Notes: generated from the letters alone by a model not told the origin. A stretch of 64,000 bases of DNA from Panopea generosa (GCA_029582155.1 CM055906.1:13595388-13659387); one strand, 5' to 3'; shown: positions 1-12,625, counted from the stretch's first letter. A program made the numbers and translations.

Positions 1-2329
1 TGATCATTAAGGGAAATAGAGAGTGTTGCTATTAGAAATAATGTTAACTTATATTAGTCATTGGTCATTTAAAACGATTGTAACTTCTTGAATTGGAAAT
101 AATATATACGAGAAATATACAGTTGATCACAAATATATGAATTTCACGATTATATGATAGTTGATGTTGACGAGGTTGTGGTGATAGAAACGAATCGGAT
201 ATTTCAAGTACTTCTTTGATGCTGTCTCCTTTCTGCGTTCAGTTCGACTAGGTTAAAAGAGTTGATACTCCATTTATAACCAATACAAAGTATGCAACAC
301 ATCCTAGAAATGCTACTAAAAACTCCTTACTTGTAAATGTTTTGTCTAGTCATGATACACTTATATACGTTTTCTCATTCCTATCTAATTTCACAAAAGT
401 CGTACTGATTATCATTTATCATTGTTATATAAAGGAATTGGTGCTATACGTATTTGCGTTATGTCTAAATTGTTCGTACGAAATAACCTTATGTGCGAAG
501 GTTTGGGTTTGGGAGAGAGGCCATTGACTCTTGTCTTCATAAGCAATGAAATAATACAATTATAAAGAATTCATTTCATATGTGAAAATCCTCGAGATAT
601 TAACTTAACTGCAAAGTGCAACATTTTGGATTCACTTACTTTGCACGTATTACATTTAAACGTTCAAGTATATTTTAGATTAATTCATTAAAAACGTGAT
701 AGTGATTTATTTGTAACTTGTATCATAGCTCCTTATTTCTATGCTGTTATACAAGTTTGCAAATTAATATGTCTGTTTGACGTTCAATGTATAGATCTGA
801 ATACAGTACTATGTTCAGTTATTGTCGTCATAATTGTGTTAAAAGTGTACTTTGGAATTTATATATACATACTGAAATATATATACTGATATATAAATAC
901 TGAGAGAGAATTTCTAAAAGAAAATATGTATGCTATAAATAGAAAAATAATCATTTTAATAATGCATTTCAATACGGACGATACCTGGAGTGTATTTTCG
1001 AAGTCTTACGCGTTTTGCATTATCAGGCTTAAAAGACATTTACTCTTTATTTTTATTACATTTTGTGAGTTTAACATTTTTTGTTAATATTTCGTCTTTC
1101 ACATGTTTTGGTCACAGATACTTATTACAAAGAAAGAAATACTGAAGCTTGTACTGTGACCGGTAGATTAACCCTCTTTACATTAAACTTAGAAAGTATT
1201 ACGAAGTCACATGTTTGGTAGAATCAAACTTGTGTCAATTAATTTTAATAACTTACGGTATCTTTGAAGTCAATTCAAATTAAGTTTAAAGCATAACATT
1301 TATAATTTACATGACTTAATAGGTGCATATGCCTTTGCTGATCCTTAAATGTTCTTTCATGCCAAAATAATTTAATTCAGTGTAAATATATTTATATATA
1401 CTAACTGATAAAAATGTTAATATTGAAAATATTGTATGGTAACGTGGTGTTGGTATTCTGAATAATTATCTATAACATTTCATTGTATAATTTATGTTGG
1501 ACTCTGAGCAATCTCAATCACGATCCTCCAATAATAACCTCATTTAATTCCTGAAATTGCACCTGCCCTAGGCACAATATGTCATCTGACGTAAAATTAT
1601 ATCTCAAATATAGGTCTTAAGCCGTTAGTGCGCAAGAATTATGCTTAGAACTAGTTGGATACGTTAAATACGGTAGAAGCGATATGTGCTAAGAATCACA
1701 GTTGAATAATTAAGTAACGGTTATTGGAGTTTAAGAATATGTACAGCTGTAAGTAATAGTCTAAAATGAAATATTTAAATATTGCCATCAATATATTGTC
1801 GTTACCAGTTCTGATCATATTGATGCTCTTTTGATAACTACTGTCTACAAAAATAAAACTTAACTTTGAAATATCTAAATACACGATTTATATCCAAGGT
1901 ACATAAAATTGAACTGATTGTCCTTGTAGATCATGAAATATGTTCATCAGTGATCATCATTACAGATTGTTTCGAACATGCGATAAATCCTACTAAATGT
2001 CTTTTTAATTTTGGTAATATAATACTACCAAGGGGAAAACAAATTTGAATCAATTTCTTAAAACGAGACTGTGTAAATAATAGCGTGACCATAATTTAAT
2101 AAATGAGGAATCTCCTTATGTGAATGCTAGAAGTTACAGCACTGTCTGTGCGAATACAGGAAACAAAATTAATGTTGATTTACAAATGTGTACTAGATGA
2201 TATTACAGAAACCATGGTAAACAATGGCTTTATTGCTTCAAAAGTTTACATGTTTGACATAGTATAATCCAAGAGCAAACTGATAAAACACCATCTCACG
2301 TAGCACCCCTTGGACCGAAAGGTCTGTCA
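1..2329. other. AT-rich intergenic DNA, no gene seen
   Basis: I see only short reading frames of about 60 codons, which AT-rich random sequence gives readily, and none has a recognisable domain. There is no clear tandem repeat or RNA gene. The stretch ends where the ~165-bp diverged tandem repeat begins. Confidence 0.6.
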
Positions 2330-3090
2330 CTTAAAAATGTTTGGTTGATAAATATAGATCATTATCTGAACTACAGTACTAAATAATTGTGGTATCACTT
2401 TCAAGATATTTTGGGTTAAACTACGAAAAAATAGAAAAAATCGCCATTTACTGGAACGATTAAAAATAATACATTTTTATATATACTGGGTTATACAAGC
2501 TTTGCAATTCATTGATATATATACATATATGCTATACAAGTCAATGTCTACTGAGTCACTGACACTGTGTTGGATCTTTAGGGAAAAATAGGAAAATTCG
2601 GGGAAAAAAATCGCCATTTTCCGGAATATCTAAAATTGAGATATATTTGTGTCTGCTGGGTTAATTGAAGCTCTATAATACATTGATATATATACATATA
2701 TGCTATACAAGTAATTTTCCACAGAGTCATTGTCACTGTGTGACATTTTTGGGCTAAAAATGGGAAAAATCGGGAAAAATCGCCATTTTCTGGAGAAAAA
2801 AAAAATGATATATTTTATGTATGCTGGGTTTATTGAAGCTCTGCACTACATTAATATAAATAAAAATATGCTTGACAAGTCAATTTATACCGAGTTATTG
2901 CCACTGTGTGACACATTTGGGTGAAAAAAGGAATAAATTGACAGTTTCTAGAATAAATGAAAATAAGATATGTGTATGTATGCATGGTTTATTGAAGCTC
3001 TGGCATACGTTGATATATATACGTATATGCTTTTAGTAAATTTCTACCGAGTTATTGTCACTGTATGACACTTTAAGGTATAGATGTAGA
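2330..3090. repeat. Diverged tandem repeat, ~165-bp unit, about 4 copies
   Basis: A block with the words TTGATATATATACATATATG, GCTATACAAGT and a run like AAAATCGCCATTT recurs. The first word starts near 2511, 2682, 2850 (mutated) and 3009, giving intervals of 171, 168 and 159 bp. Each unit also carries a CACTGTGTGACA-like word and a CTGGGTT(T)ATTGAAGCTCT-like word. The copies differ by many substitutions and small indels, so the array is old. No coding capacity is evident. It lies directly upstream of a decayed coding remnant and may be a tandemly repeated part of the same mobile element, but this is inference. Confidence 0.8.
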
Positions 3091-3093
3091 TGT

Positions 3094-4206
3094 AGAATGA
3101 GATAGATCTTGAAGAGTATGCAAAAGAAACCACACTGTTTGTCGATTAAATCACCCGTTAAATACAGTTTCGACAGACATTGCTCTTAAACAGGCAGTGA
3201 ATCCAGATCCTAAGAAAAGTGTTAGAATCATTGGATTAACCAAACGACCAGGAACTTAAAAAAGATAGCTTCTGACCAGCCCCGAAAGAACATCTAAACC
3301 TTTAGCCACAAAATGTTGGAAAGTGACACGTAAAGACACACAAATAATCTGGAAAAAATGATGAAGAATATTTTCGAAAGTTATTATTAGGACTGATGAC
3401 AAACCCATTTCTTCTCAGACGGCAAAACATACGGACATGCTACATATAAGTCAATAAAGCAACTGGATACGTTGTGCTGTCATATATATTTAAACATCTT
3501 GTGACCAGTGATAAAATTGGAAAATACAACATGGAAAAGTTTTTTGATGAAAGACTGAACACAAATACAAATGTTTTTTGGAGCCACTGCCACGTGTGAA
3601 ATTGAAAACAGTTTTCATTCTATCAGACTAGTGAGAAGTTTGTCAAATCGAAACATGAACAGATTACAACCATAAGTGTTATAGAGAAACGGTTGGTTGA
3701 TTGAAAATTGCATCCACTTTCAGAGAAGTATTTCTTAAGACGTTCTGATCTATGACATATGAACTGTTCCATTCTCTCTTGCACACACAGATGGAACTTA
3801 AAGAAAGCCAATTTAAAGTTTATTACCGGTGGTGTAAAGTCGACCTGAAAACTGCTTTCTGGGAAAGCAGTTGTCTCTAGGTTGTGGGTTCAAGAGTGTT
3901 TTAGATACATCGACTATCCTGTCAACAAAATGTACAATACCTCAAGTCGATACTGAGGAAGTAGACGTACATATGATGCTGAAGTTGAACCCCATTCCTA
4001 CTCATGATGTCGTAGAAGGCTTTGGCCAATCCATCTGCTTTGTCTTACCTGAAGTTCAATGTATCACTGGATTTATTAATTCTTTAGTTGAAATAGTCAA
4101 GAAAATAGCATTTAATCTACGATTCTGTTTGTTGACTTGCTATACAATGTTTTATGTTTGTTTTACGGTACGAATCACTTATATTAATGCCGTAGTATCT
4201 CTCTGA
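3094..4206 (+). pseudogene. Decayed coding remnant, probably from a multicopy element-associated gene
   Basis: No single long frame survives, but protein-like segments follow one another on the + strand in shifting frames. Examples are NEIDLEEYAKETTLFVD near 3096-3155, TDDKPISSQTAKHTDMLHIS at 3392-3451, DKIGKYNMEKFFDERLNTNT at 3510-3569, EKFVKSKHEQITTISVIEKR near 3630-3690, and a 111-codon open frame at 3871-4206. Base composition is less AT-rich than in the flanks. The order and style of the segments resemble the large uncharacterised proteins, often repeated in mollusc and cnidarian genomes, that carry a TGCDTVS-type motif. The segment LPEVQCITGF near 4045-4075 could be that motif after decay. 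I cannot name the family with certainty. Stops and frameshifts make it non-functional. Confidence 0.45.
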
Positions 4207-4589
4207 ACCGAAATTAAAAAATAGTGAACAATTTATTTGACTACCTCTATACATCCTCTATGTGTGGTTGTCATCATGAACCCACAGCATAAGTTGTATG
4301 CAACAATGTAGTTTATGACCTCAATACGAAACCAATTCCCAAGCGCAATATTATTTTGAACATGTTATTAAACTTAGTTGTTTATAATGATTGTGTTAGT
4401 TTTAGTTTGATATGATCTTATTTATATTATATAATATCAAATTAACGTTTTTTGTCTACAACCAACAACATTTATGTTGGTATGTTTTGTTTACATCGTA
4501 TAATGCTATACTTACGTGTTGCTTATATAACAAACATGGTTTATCATTCCAAGTACACACCAGCCAAAGCAGATAGAAAACAGATGTAT
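4207..4589. other. AT-rich DNA, nothing recognised
   Basis: No open frame with a recognisable product, no repeat and no RNA gene is apparent between the coding remnant and the trinucleotide tract. Confidence 0.5.
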
Positions 4590-4770
4590 ACTGCCGCTAC
4601 TACTTCTACTAGTACAACTACTATTATTACTACTACTATTACTAGCACTGCTATTACCACGTATATACAAAGTACTTATTCTTCTTCTTCTATTTCATCA
4701 ATAGCTTCTACAAATAATACATCTGCTTGTATTAATGCTACTTTAATACTACTAAACTTCACTATAATCA
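4590..4770 (+). repeat. Imperfect trinucleotide tract (TAC/TAT/TTC-type)
   Basis: The sequence is an irregular run of ACT, ATT, TCT and similar triplets. One reading frame through it gives a Thr/Ser/Ile-rich translation inside a 109-codon open frame (4452-4781), which I regard as an artefact of the microsatellite. The triplets are interrupted often, so the tract is degenerate. Confidence 0.7.
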
Positions 4771-6450
4771 AAATCCTCTAATGTATAGCATTTATTTTCG
4801 CTTCGCTATTGAACTGTAGCTTTAATTCACATTAAATGTCTGTAAAACAATATATCAGGTATTGTCAGTATCGTGAGGCACCGCTATAAAATAATAAAAC
4901 CCATAAAATAAATTGGCAAACAGTTTATCAGTAAAATGTCTCGTAGCTTGATTTGATTCTAGATTTATAAATTAGAAGTTGTATGACATGGGTTTTATTA
5001 AAACAATTGAACTTTTTTTTTAATTTATATAAATTTATATTTGGTAATGGTCATATTAAATAATACCAGATGTAAAAATATTCTCGAATATATCATAAAA
5101 TAGGAGCATAATAAGTATTATGCCATTAAATATTCCATAAGGATGTAATTCTTAAGTACTCGAGCAATATCTACTTGTAAAGTTTTAAATTAATTAATAG
5201 ATGGAATCAATACTTAAGTTGGTTTTAGAACATGAAATAAGCTCGCAAATATTGAGTGAAAAGTAAGGAAACGTAAACGTTGATCCATTACACTGGCATT
5301 AAATCGGTATCATTAATGCATCACTTTTATGCAAACCTACTCCATGTTTCAATAACATAGCCTCGAACGTTTTTCAAAGTAACGATTTCACTTGTTGTTG
5401 TTGAATTACAAATGATTGAGTTTACATTATAGTCCGGTATGTGATTTCTGTGATAAAATAATTTGCATATGTTATTACAGCTGGCGCTTATGTTTTCGTT
5501 GATTTAAAAATCGATGTATTCATATTTCAAAAGATTATTTAATTAAAAGGACATTGCGTTTGAAACCTGTGTCACACAATGTCGCATTACACGTTAACTA
5601 TGTTTCTATTCACCAATACGTTGAAATAGGATCGGTTAGATAAACATTAATTATGTATTGTTTGGTATGGAGAAATTGTAATAAATTCTACTTGATTAAC
5701 ATAACACTGTATGCCAAAAAGGCATAAAATATATTGTCTGCAACATTCATTGTAAGACTTCACTCGGAGATATGATGTGTAGAAATGAGATATATTTCGG
5801 CATGTACTTAACAATACAATGCGTGAATGCTATCCAAGTTGATGAATTTTAAAACAACACTAGTAATAAGCTCAAGAACTAGGATCAGTATTTCATAATG
5901 AATTAATAAACGTCATTGGCAAATTGATAAAATATGAAAATGTCACAATTCCCTATTGGTTAAAACTTGTAATGCCATAACATTATATAACCTAAAATGT
6001 GTTGAAACCGGCATTAAATTAAATTTTAAAGAATACCAAAGCGATGATTTTCAATAGTTTTAAATGTTGTTAAATTTAAAAGTTTTAAACAATTAGTGAT
6101 CATTACGTTACCCTATGGCATCATAAAAATATTAGTTTAGCGTGAGTCATTGCTCAGAATAGTATTAGTCATGTGTGTGTGTCTTGTGTTGTTTTGTCTA
6201 TACAATAAAATCGCATTAAAACGAATCAACGAGTGTACGTGTTTGGTGTAATAAAAAGCTTCACTAAATGATTTTATTCAATGAAATCAGGTATCGGATC
6301 ATCTTAATAGCATGCATTTTTTATTAATTTATTTAAAGATTGAATAACTTTATGTTCCGTTTAGATGTGTATAGAACTTACCTAGAAAAAAAAATTAAAT
6401 TAAAATGTTGCAATTTAGTACCGATTTTTAGATTTTCTGTTCCACATACT
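4771..6450. other. AT-rich intergenic DNA, no gene seen
   Basis: I find no long open frame, clear repeat or RNA gene. Several poly-A/T runs occur. Confidence 0.5.
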
Positions 6451-6520
6451 GCAACATAGTTTAGCGGTAGAACGTCTGACTTGCATTTAGAAGGTCGTGG
6501 GTTCGATTCCCGTACGGGTC
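6451..6520 (+). mobile_element. tRNA-like sequence, Ala(TGC)-like SINE head or tRNA pseudogene
   Basis: A box A-like word (TAGTTTAGCGGTAGAAC, from 6457) and a perfect box B (GGTTCGATTCC, near 6500) are spaced as in a tRNA. Between them TCTGA-CTTGCAT-TTAGA forms a 5-bp anticodon stem with one G-T pair and a 7-base loop holding TGC, as in tRNA-Ala. A T arm of 5 bp follows. The 3' acceptor half ACGGGTC has no partner at the 5' side, where TGCAACA stands. A functional tRNA is therefore unlikely. A tRNA-derived SINE head fits best, but no second copy with the same body was seen here. Confidence 0.55.
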
Positions 6521-7379
6521 ATATCAAAGACTTGAAAATTGACGTGTTGCAAACATTTAGGTAAGCAAATAACTTTAGCAGTTCAACTATCGGACCACCA
6601 AAGATGTAAGAATTATAGCAGCAGCACTAAAAGACACCTGAGTAATTGGTTGTGATAATTTCATTTGTAATATAGATATAAGCATTATTTATCTTGATTA
6701 GAACATAAATAAAATATTTTTGATGTTACGCCTTGTCAGGTATTTGTTTGAACGATATGCGTTCTATATATTGCAAAGTCATTTGTTTACGGCATTCAGT
6801 GATGATATCACATTCTTCTCAGAGGAAGATGCGTTATTGAGTGAAGTTCTTGCCCAATTTGAGGCCCATAATACTGAAATGTCGTAAAAATCCATACAAT
6901 AGAGAGGTACCCTGTAATGACAGAGATCGAAATAGACGAACGTATGCAGTCTAAACAGGCGGAAGGCAACAAAAAATGACAACATGGGCTGTATATCAGA
7001 TCATACGTAAGTTTCATAATTAAAATTCATCGGCGTGGATTAATTGACTCATGCACAGGGACACTGTGAAATGAAATTTTTTTTTTAAAATTTAATTATT
7101 TTTAATTGCAACAAATGAACAGCATCCTGTATCTATAATTGTAACAGTATTGATACAAATCCAATTATTTAAAAATCACAGTAGATCTACATCATAATAT
7201 ATATACTTAAAACCCTTTTACTTCAATCCTAGCATTACAATTGTTTGTTTAAGTGAAGTATCAATTAAATTTCACCCATGAGCACTAAATTTTGTAACGC
7301 TTTAATAAATTAATAATTATGCTTAGCACTATAGCTGTTCTGTAAGTACTGTTATTTTGATTTTATGACTTATATGAGT
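6521..7379. other. AT-rich DNA with one short coding-like segment
   Basis: On the + strand near 6780-6885 a short open segment reads like protein (it contains SDDITFFSEEDALLSEVLAQ) but ends at a stop after about 35 codons. No start codon or splice context was established. The rest holds poly-T runs and nothing recognisable. Confidence 0.35.
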
Positions 7380-7680
7380 TTTGAATTGTCGCAATTTTTT
7401 GTTTTGGTCGTCGTTAAAGAAATTGCGTCCAATAAAATTCTCATATACGGTTGTAAAGTTTAATTAGTATAACTAAACGTATTTAAACATATGTTATACA
7501 TGTTATCTTCAAAATTATTTTTTTTCCATTTCAAACGGTCGCAAATAATTGTTCTGGTCGCCGTTAAAGAAATTGCGACCAGTTAAAATGTCATATACAG
7601 TTGTAAATATTAATATAACGGTATCATTAAACGAATTCTAACATATTTAGACATGCTATCTTTCAAATTATTTTTTTTTT
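7380..7680. repeat. Two-copy tandem duplication, ~150-bp unit, with internal inverted repeat
   Basis: The word GTCGCAA starts at 7388 and again at 7538, 150 bp apart. Both are followed by TGGTCG(T/C)CGTTAAAGAAATT, then ATATAC(G/A)GTTGTAAA and a poly-T run. In the second copy GGTCGCAA and TTGCGACC form an 8-bp inverted repeat about 40 bp wide; in the first copy this is mutated. A shorter relative lies near 8845-8900 (TTTTTAATTGTCGCATTTTT and GTGTCGCCGTTATAAT). The whole may be a remnant of a dispersed element. Confidence 0.65.
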
Positions 7681-9041
7681 CATTTAGGGAGTTTGAAGGC
7701 CTCAATCGAAAAAAACAACAAAGTAGCCTGACTTCACTCTTAACTTTGCATGCCGCGGTTGTGAAAACATACAAACCCTGCAAAAACATGCGTACATATT
7801 TAAAACAGATGATACCAATAGAAAGCGTGTAGAAATAAAATACAATGAAAAAATGAAAAACTATCAAGGAAAAGAACAAATTGAGAATCTCGACTCAAAG
7901 CCTAGAATGTACGATTCAGCAAACGATTCCGATATTTGTCAAATAAAATCTCTATAATTATATTTATCTAAATTAAATTCTGACAACATTCTGCTCTCCC
8001 AACAGCCAAAACAGAAAATTACTGATGAGGCCACTATCTAGTACACTTCCAGATCAGTGAGTGTAAAAATATTTGGTTCATTAATGTCTAAACAGTCTGA
8101 ATAGGACAAATTTAGTTCCCACTTCACAAATCGCTGTGTCAGAGCAACCACAATTACTATGCTGTCTCACGCAGGGGTTAGAAAAAGGGCAATCACAAGA
8201 ATTTCCATACATAAATTGTTCACAAACTCCCGTCAGAGGTCCTGTGTTTCCTCAAATCACGGTGACGACCTAAACACGTCTTTTATGCATAATAATGCTA
8301 ATGAATCATGGCCCTTGGCCCTTGTAGTACCACAGTAACATGACCTTCAGCTCAAACAATGTTCCGAATTGTGTCATACAGCGCTGTTTTGAGTCGCAAT
8401 ACATGTCCTCATACTAGTCCAAATTTTGAATTGCAACATGTTTACACAAGACAGCTAGGTCGTTGATGAGCTCTTTACACATTGTAATTTTCGACTATTT
8501 ATAGTCGCGACTTTTTCTTAGTTGGTAAACATATTTAATTGTTTTTAATAGGTAACACAACCTGTTTTCGATTTAAGTTTGCTATCTATTTGTTAAATGT
8601 TACATATATTAAAGATGTATTAAATATTTTGAAGATTTTGATGCTTAAGTTTGGTAATTACAAGGAACTACTTTTATAGTACATAATTCAATTGCTTATA
8701 TGCGTAATTTGGTTAAACGGTTAAGTTCAATTTGAACGCTAGTCGCTCGAGTAACTTAGTTCAGCGAGCAAATTTTAAAGATAAAACGTATACGTGCGTT
8801 AGAATATAAATATACAGTAATTTTGAAACTGGCGACTGTATATGAGGTTTTTAATTGTCGCATTTTTTTAAACGACTCCACCTCCAGTGTCGCCGTTATA
8901 ATCAATATACTTAACCCTATATTTGACGACCGGTCCAAGAGGGTTTTATGCAGACCTATAGTGGTCAGTTCAATTTTAATTCCACATATTAGCCTTAATA
9001 TTTGTTTTTGGTGGTGTGATTCAACCCATTATGGATAAATA
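7681..9041. other. AT-rich DNA, no gene seen
   Basis: Open frames here are under 90 codons and unrecognised. Near 8845-8900 there is a degenerate relative of the 150-bp unit at 7380-7680. Otherwise nothing can be supported. Confidence 0.45.
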
Positions 9042-9066
9042 CCCCCCCCCCCTCCCCCCCCCCCCC
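9042..9066 (+). repeat. Poly-C tract (11 C, T, 13 C)
   Basis: An almost pure C run of 25 bases is interrupted by one T at 9053. On the minus strand it is a G run able to form stacked G-quartets, and the C strand could form an i-motif. It stands out in an AT-rich setting. Confidence 0.95.
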
Positions 9067-10092
9067 ATTATTTGTCCATACTTCAATTACACACTTAGGT
9101 ATTTGCTGTGAGCAAAAAATGCTTTAGATTTTGTTAGTTTTATTGTACCGGTGGATTCCAAAATAAGCATGATATTTATTTGTAAAAGTAAAAAGTCAAC
9201 TTAAAGTGCCTCTAATCATATCAGTCACTTAATGTACAGAATTTTCTATCACGTGCTATTGAAAAAATAATTTATATCATGAAAACAACAAGTTTGACAG
9301 AAAAAATATTGAGGAGTACATTTAAAATTTTACAATTTGAGCCCTTTAGTATTTTTTAGTTGAGCCCTCTCATTTTAATCCGATTTGAAGCTAGTTTATT
9401 CTTCCTATAGCACTATATTACAAGTTTATGGTACCATTTCGTGAACTTATTTAACTGTGTTTGAGAATGTTTTGCCAGAAACTTTGTAAATGTCGATGTG
9501 GGTGAAGAAATTCTGAATCAATCCGCATGCTATAAACGGTAAAAGAAAAACACGTATAAGAAAAACACAGTGTTGTGCGAAACAAATCATCATTTTAAAT
9601 AATGACACATGATATCTGTTTTATGTTAATATATAAACATATCCATAATAGGGTATTATATTTAGATACTGATATTTCAACCTGATGTTTAATTTTTGAT
9701 TGGTACCGGGATTATATCGCGGTTTCTATCAAAACAAAACACTGAAGTTTGAAGTAACAGTGTCCCAATCGTGTACGTATTGCTTAGTACTATTCCTGTA
9801 TAGCAATAAGATGATTGAATTTTGTCTTAACACATTAAGTTACTGTCTTGTGAACTCGTGATTTATCTCAACCTTAAAGTTATATTGGACATTTATTGCA
9901 TACAGGATAAAATATATTTTCGCATGAGCGACCGAACTCTATATAAGGACTACTTTAAAAATTGGCTCTGGGCGCTGCCATATTGAAACGTAACGACCAC
10001 GTGTTAAATACGTTTGCATTCGCCATAAGAAGGTTGCCATTGCTCTAGAAAAGAGTGCCTTATGGGATTATTACTACTAAAACAAGGCCAGG
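9067..10092. other. AT-rich DNA, no gene seen
   Basis: No long open frame or repeat was recognised. The part from about 9900 to 10080 is less AT-rich but holds no identifiable domain. Confidence 0.45.
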
Positions 10093-10158
10093 TCACACTG
10101 TCTTAAAATACACACACTAGAATCATACCATCACATGATTTTAAAATACATGCGCTAC
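10093..10158 (+). repeat. Two partial units of the 38-bp satellite, left of the composite element
   Basis: The words CACTGTCTTAAAATACAC, ACTAGAATCATACCATCAC and TTTTAAAATACATGCGCTAC match the 38-bp satellite unit that forms the large array at 13075-14193. The second unit stops at GCGCTACA, exactly where the ~430-bp element copy begins. Confidence 0.85.
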
Positions 10159-10588
10159 AGGTCTCACTGAAGAATTCTTACGCCAAAGAAATTAGAGCTG
10201 TGTAAAGCGGTTGGGCATTTTTTTTGGAAAAAAAATCATAAAATGTCATATTTCTTTATGCATATAGGAACATTAGACCATTTTCATGATTTCCGCATAG
10301 TTTTGATGACATTGAGAACTGTTTGATGATGCTATAACAGTTTAAAGATGCGTAGTGATAAACAGCGCAACAAATGGGTAGAATTGCCAAACATGAAGGG
10401 GTGCCATCAAACCATCGAAATTGTGAAAAAGCAACCTGGTCAACCCCATGTTTTTTCTGCATAATTATACCAACAGAGAACTATCTATGGGAATAAGGCA
10501 GTTTAAGAATCATTGGTTATGTATCCAATGTTCCAGAAGTGCATATCTACATATGTAGAACAGTACAAAATTAAATGGTGTGTGAGAC
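10159..10588 (+). mobile_element. ~430-bp dispersed element, copy 1 (left direct repeat)
   Basis: This copy runs from GGTCTCACTGA to GTGTGAGAC, so the ends carry the inverted words GTCTCAC/GTGAGAC. It aligns along its whole length with the copies at 12626-13074 and 60249-60678. Shared words include AAAGAAATTAGAGCTGTGTA, GATGCTATAACAG and ATGAAGGGGTGCCAT. The element is non-coding. Satellite sequence abuts its left end; ordinary DNA follows its right end. The terminal inverted words suggest a MITE. The pairing with copy 2 in direct orientation also allows an LTR-like reading. Confidence 0.85.
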
Positions 10589-12625
10589 GTTCAAGAACCA
10601 GATTATTTTCAGTAGACGCTTGGAGGAAACTGCATCTTTGTGATTGAGATTTACTTTCTTTTTTAAAATATGATATTTTCAATAAGCAAATAGGGCAATG
10701 AGACTAAACAGCTGAAAATTTGTCATTGAAATATTAGAATCAGGATTTATTGAATTCAATGGCAGGAACACAAAGTTAGATCATTTATTTAACTGAAAGA
10801 GAAATGATCATGTATGCAAATATGCTTTGCTGCATCTAATGATAAAACTTGATTTTAGCCATCTGTCTCAAATTCATGGCTAAAATAAATAGACATTTGC
10901 ACTCGAAAACACTTGAAATTCACACAGAGAGACAGTACTGCTGATATATCACAACAAGTGCATGTCTAGAGCATTCACTGTATCCAGATGTCATGATTCA
11001 TGTTAATTAAACCTTTTCTTTTATGTTAGAAACTCATTATATATGTGAAATTCATACCCCACCAACATAAAAATGGTAACATTTGTCGCAATACTGTTAC
11101 CACTCTTTAGCGCTTGCTTTTTGACAATACGGTTGGTCGCTTATGAGCAATATTGTTTTTATGTCGCTGTTTATCAATTAATATAATGTTGATCATGGAT
11201 TACGGAGAAATTTCCTGTTCCATTGTTTTGTCATTGATATTTGTTATCAACAGCTCTGTATCCAGCTTTCGATAAACCGACTGTCAAACTGTCGTGTTTC
11301 ATTTTATTGGTATGGCGTATGACTGGCATTTTTGTTTTACGGTCTCATTTTTTCGTCATTGTTGATATTTATGCAGCTGGGTCTGGCTAATGCACTACTC
11401 TTGGACATTCTGGTAAATGGTAAAATGCAACATTTCTGAAATGACGTGAAACAATTTTGCGTAATAATTTCTCAGCATTTAGTTAACCGGTTCTTGAAAC
11501 TTGTGTACCATCATCTGATTTCTTTCAGTTGTTCTTCTGACTTCTTTTCAAATAAAAATACATGATGCTTGCTATGGAACATAGATTTTTCTCATTGAAA
11601 TTGATGTTATTTCACCATATGTTATTAAGTGTGTACAATTTTTTTCTCCACATTCAGCAATATAGTATTATCCAATATGATAACTTCTTATTTTATATAA
11701 TTATTGCAACAACTCTGTTCTAATGGCACATTTTTTGCTGACAGTTTTGGAAAATTTGTAAAGTAACGATTCATCTCGCAATAAGTATTTCTTTTTGCGA
11801 TATTCTTCGATATACTTATTTCAAACTAATTTGTCGTAAAGAGAAGCGCTTTAGCAAACCGTCTTTTCGCAATGTGCTTATCGGTCCAGCCAAATTTACC
11901 GTATCCATATTATGTCTCATTTTCATTCATTGATTGATTTTCTTGCTTTATAGTGACTTTCATGCAGACTTTACTTTCATTTGCTATTTAGATTGTTAAA
12001 AAGAACCAAATAGTATTGGATTTCAATATATGCCTAATAGATACCTCAATTGGTAAGGGATCTATTCATAGTTAATAATGAATCTAATGCATGCATACAA
12101 GTTTGTTATTCATTCAAGTATTGCAAAAGGGGGCATGGTAAGTGTCAGTGATATGCAAATTATTGCTTAGTACCTATAAACATTAATATTTGTTTGTTAT
12201 ATATATACAAAAGTCAAATTCATAGTCTTGCAACAAAACAGAGCATTATTTGTAGCAAAAACAACTATTTATTCATATATTGTCATGTATTTTGACACTT
12301 AAGTTATGTAATGTTGCATATACAATAAAATGAATATGCAGTCAGATAGACAAACTATAGGAGACAATGCAAGGACATTTTCAATGTTTTTCTTTTTCTA
12401 GAAATATTTTTATTAAGGTACAATAGCTTATATTTTTGGGCAGTTGTTTGTGTTTCAGAGTCATCCGAAACTGATTTATGCATGTCCAACTGCCATCTTA
12501 TTTTGGTGCATGAATTTGAAAACGTTTTCGCGATAAATTCAAAAGGCATACTTTTAAATTTAAAAATGGTAAAGGTTTGTTCGACAAAAATTTCATTCAC
12601 ATGTCATGACAATTTCAACTCTTCA
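10589..12625. other. 2-kb spacer between the two direct copies of the ~430-bp element
   Basis: The spacer is AT-rich with poly-T runs. Its longest frame is an 81-codon open frame on the minus strand (12355-12600) that ends close to copy 2 and has no recognisable domain. No purine-rich tract precedes the right copy, and I see no clear primer-binding site after the left copy. If the whole is one mobile unit, this is its internal region and it is non-coding. Confidence 0.45.

Noticed and set aside
3860-3900. tRNA box B-like word GGTTGTGGGTTCAAGAGTG
   Set aside because: No box A at the right distance and it lies in the decayed coding remnant.
4452-4781. 109-codon Thr/Ser-rich frame
   Set aside because: More than half of it is a degenerate trinucleotide tract; no signal peptide, splice context or domain supports a gene.
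6451-6520. Functional tRNA-Ala(TGC)
   Set aside because: The anticodon arm and box B are good but the acceptor stem does not pair.
10589-12625. Internal coding region of an LTR retrotransposon between the two direct copies
   Set aside because: No gag, protease, reverse transcriptase or integrase motif was visible in any frame, so only a non-coding composite can be proposed.
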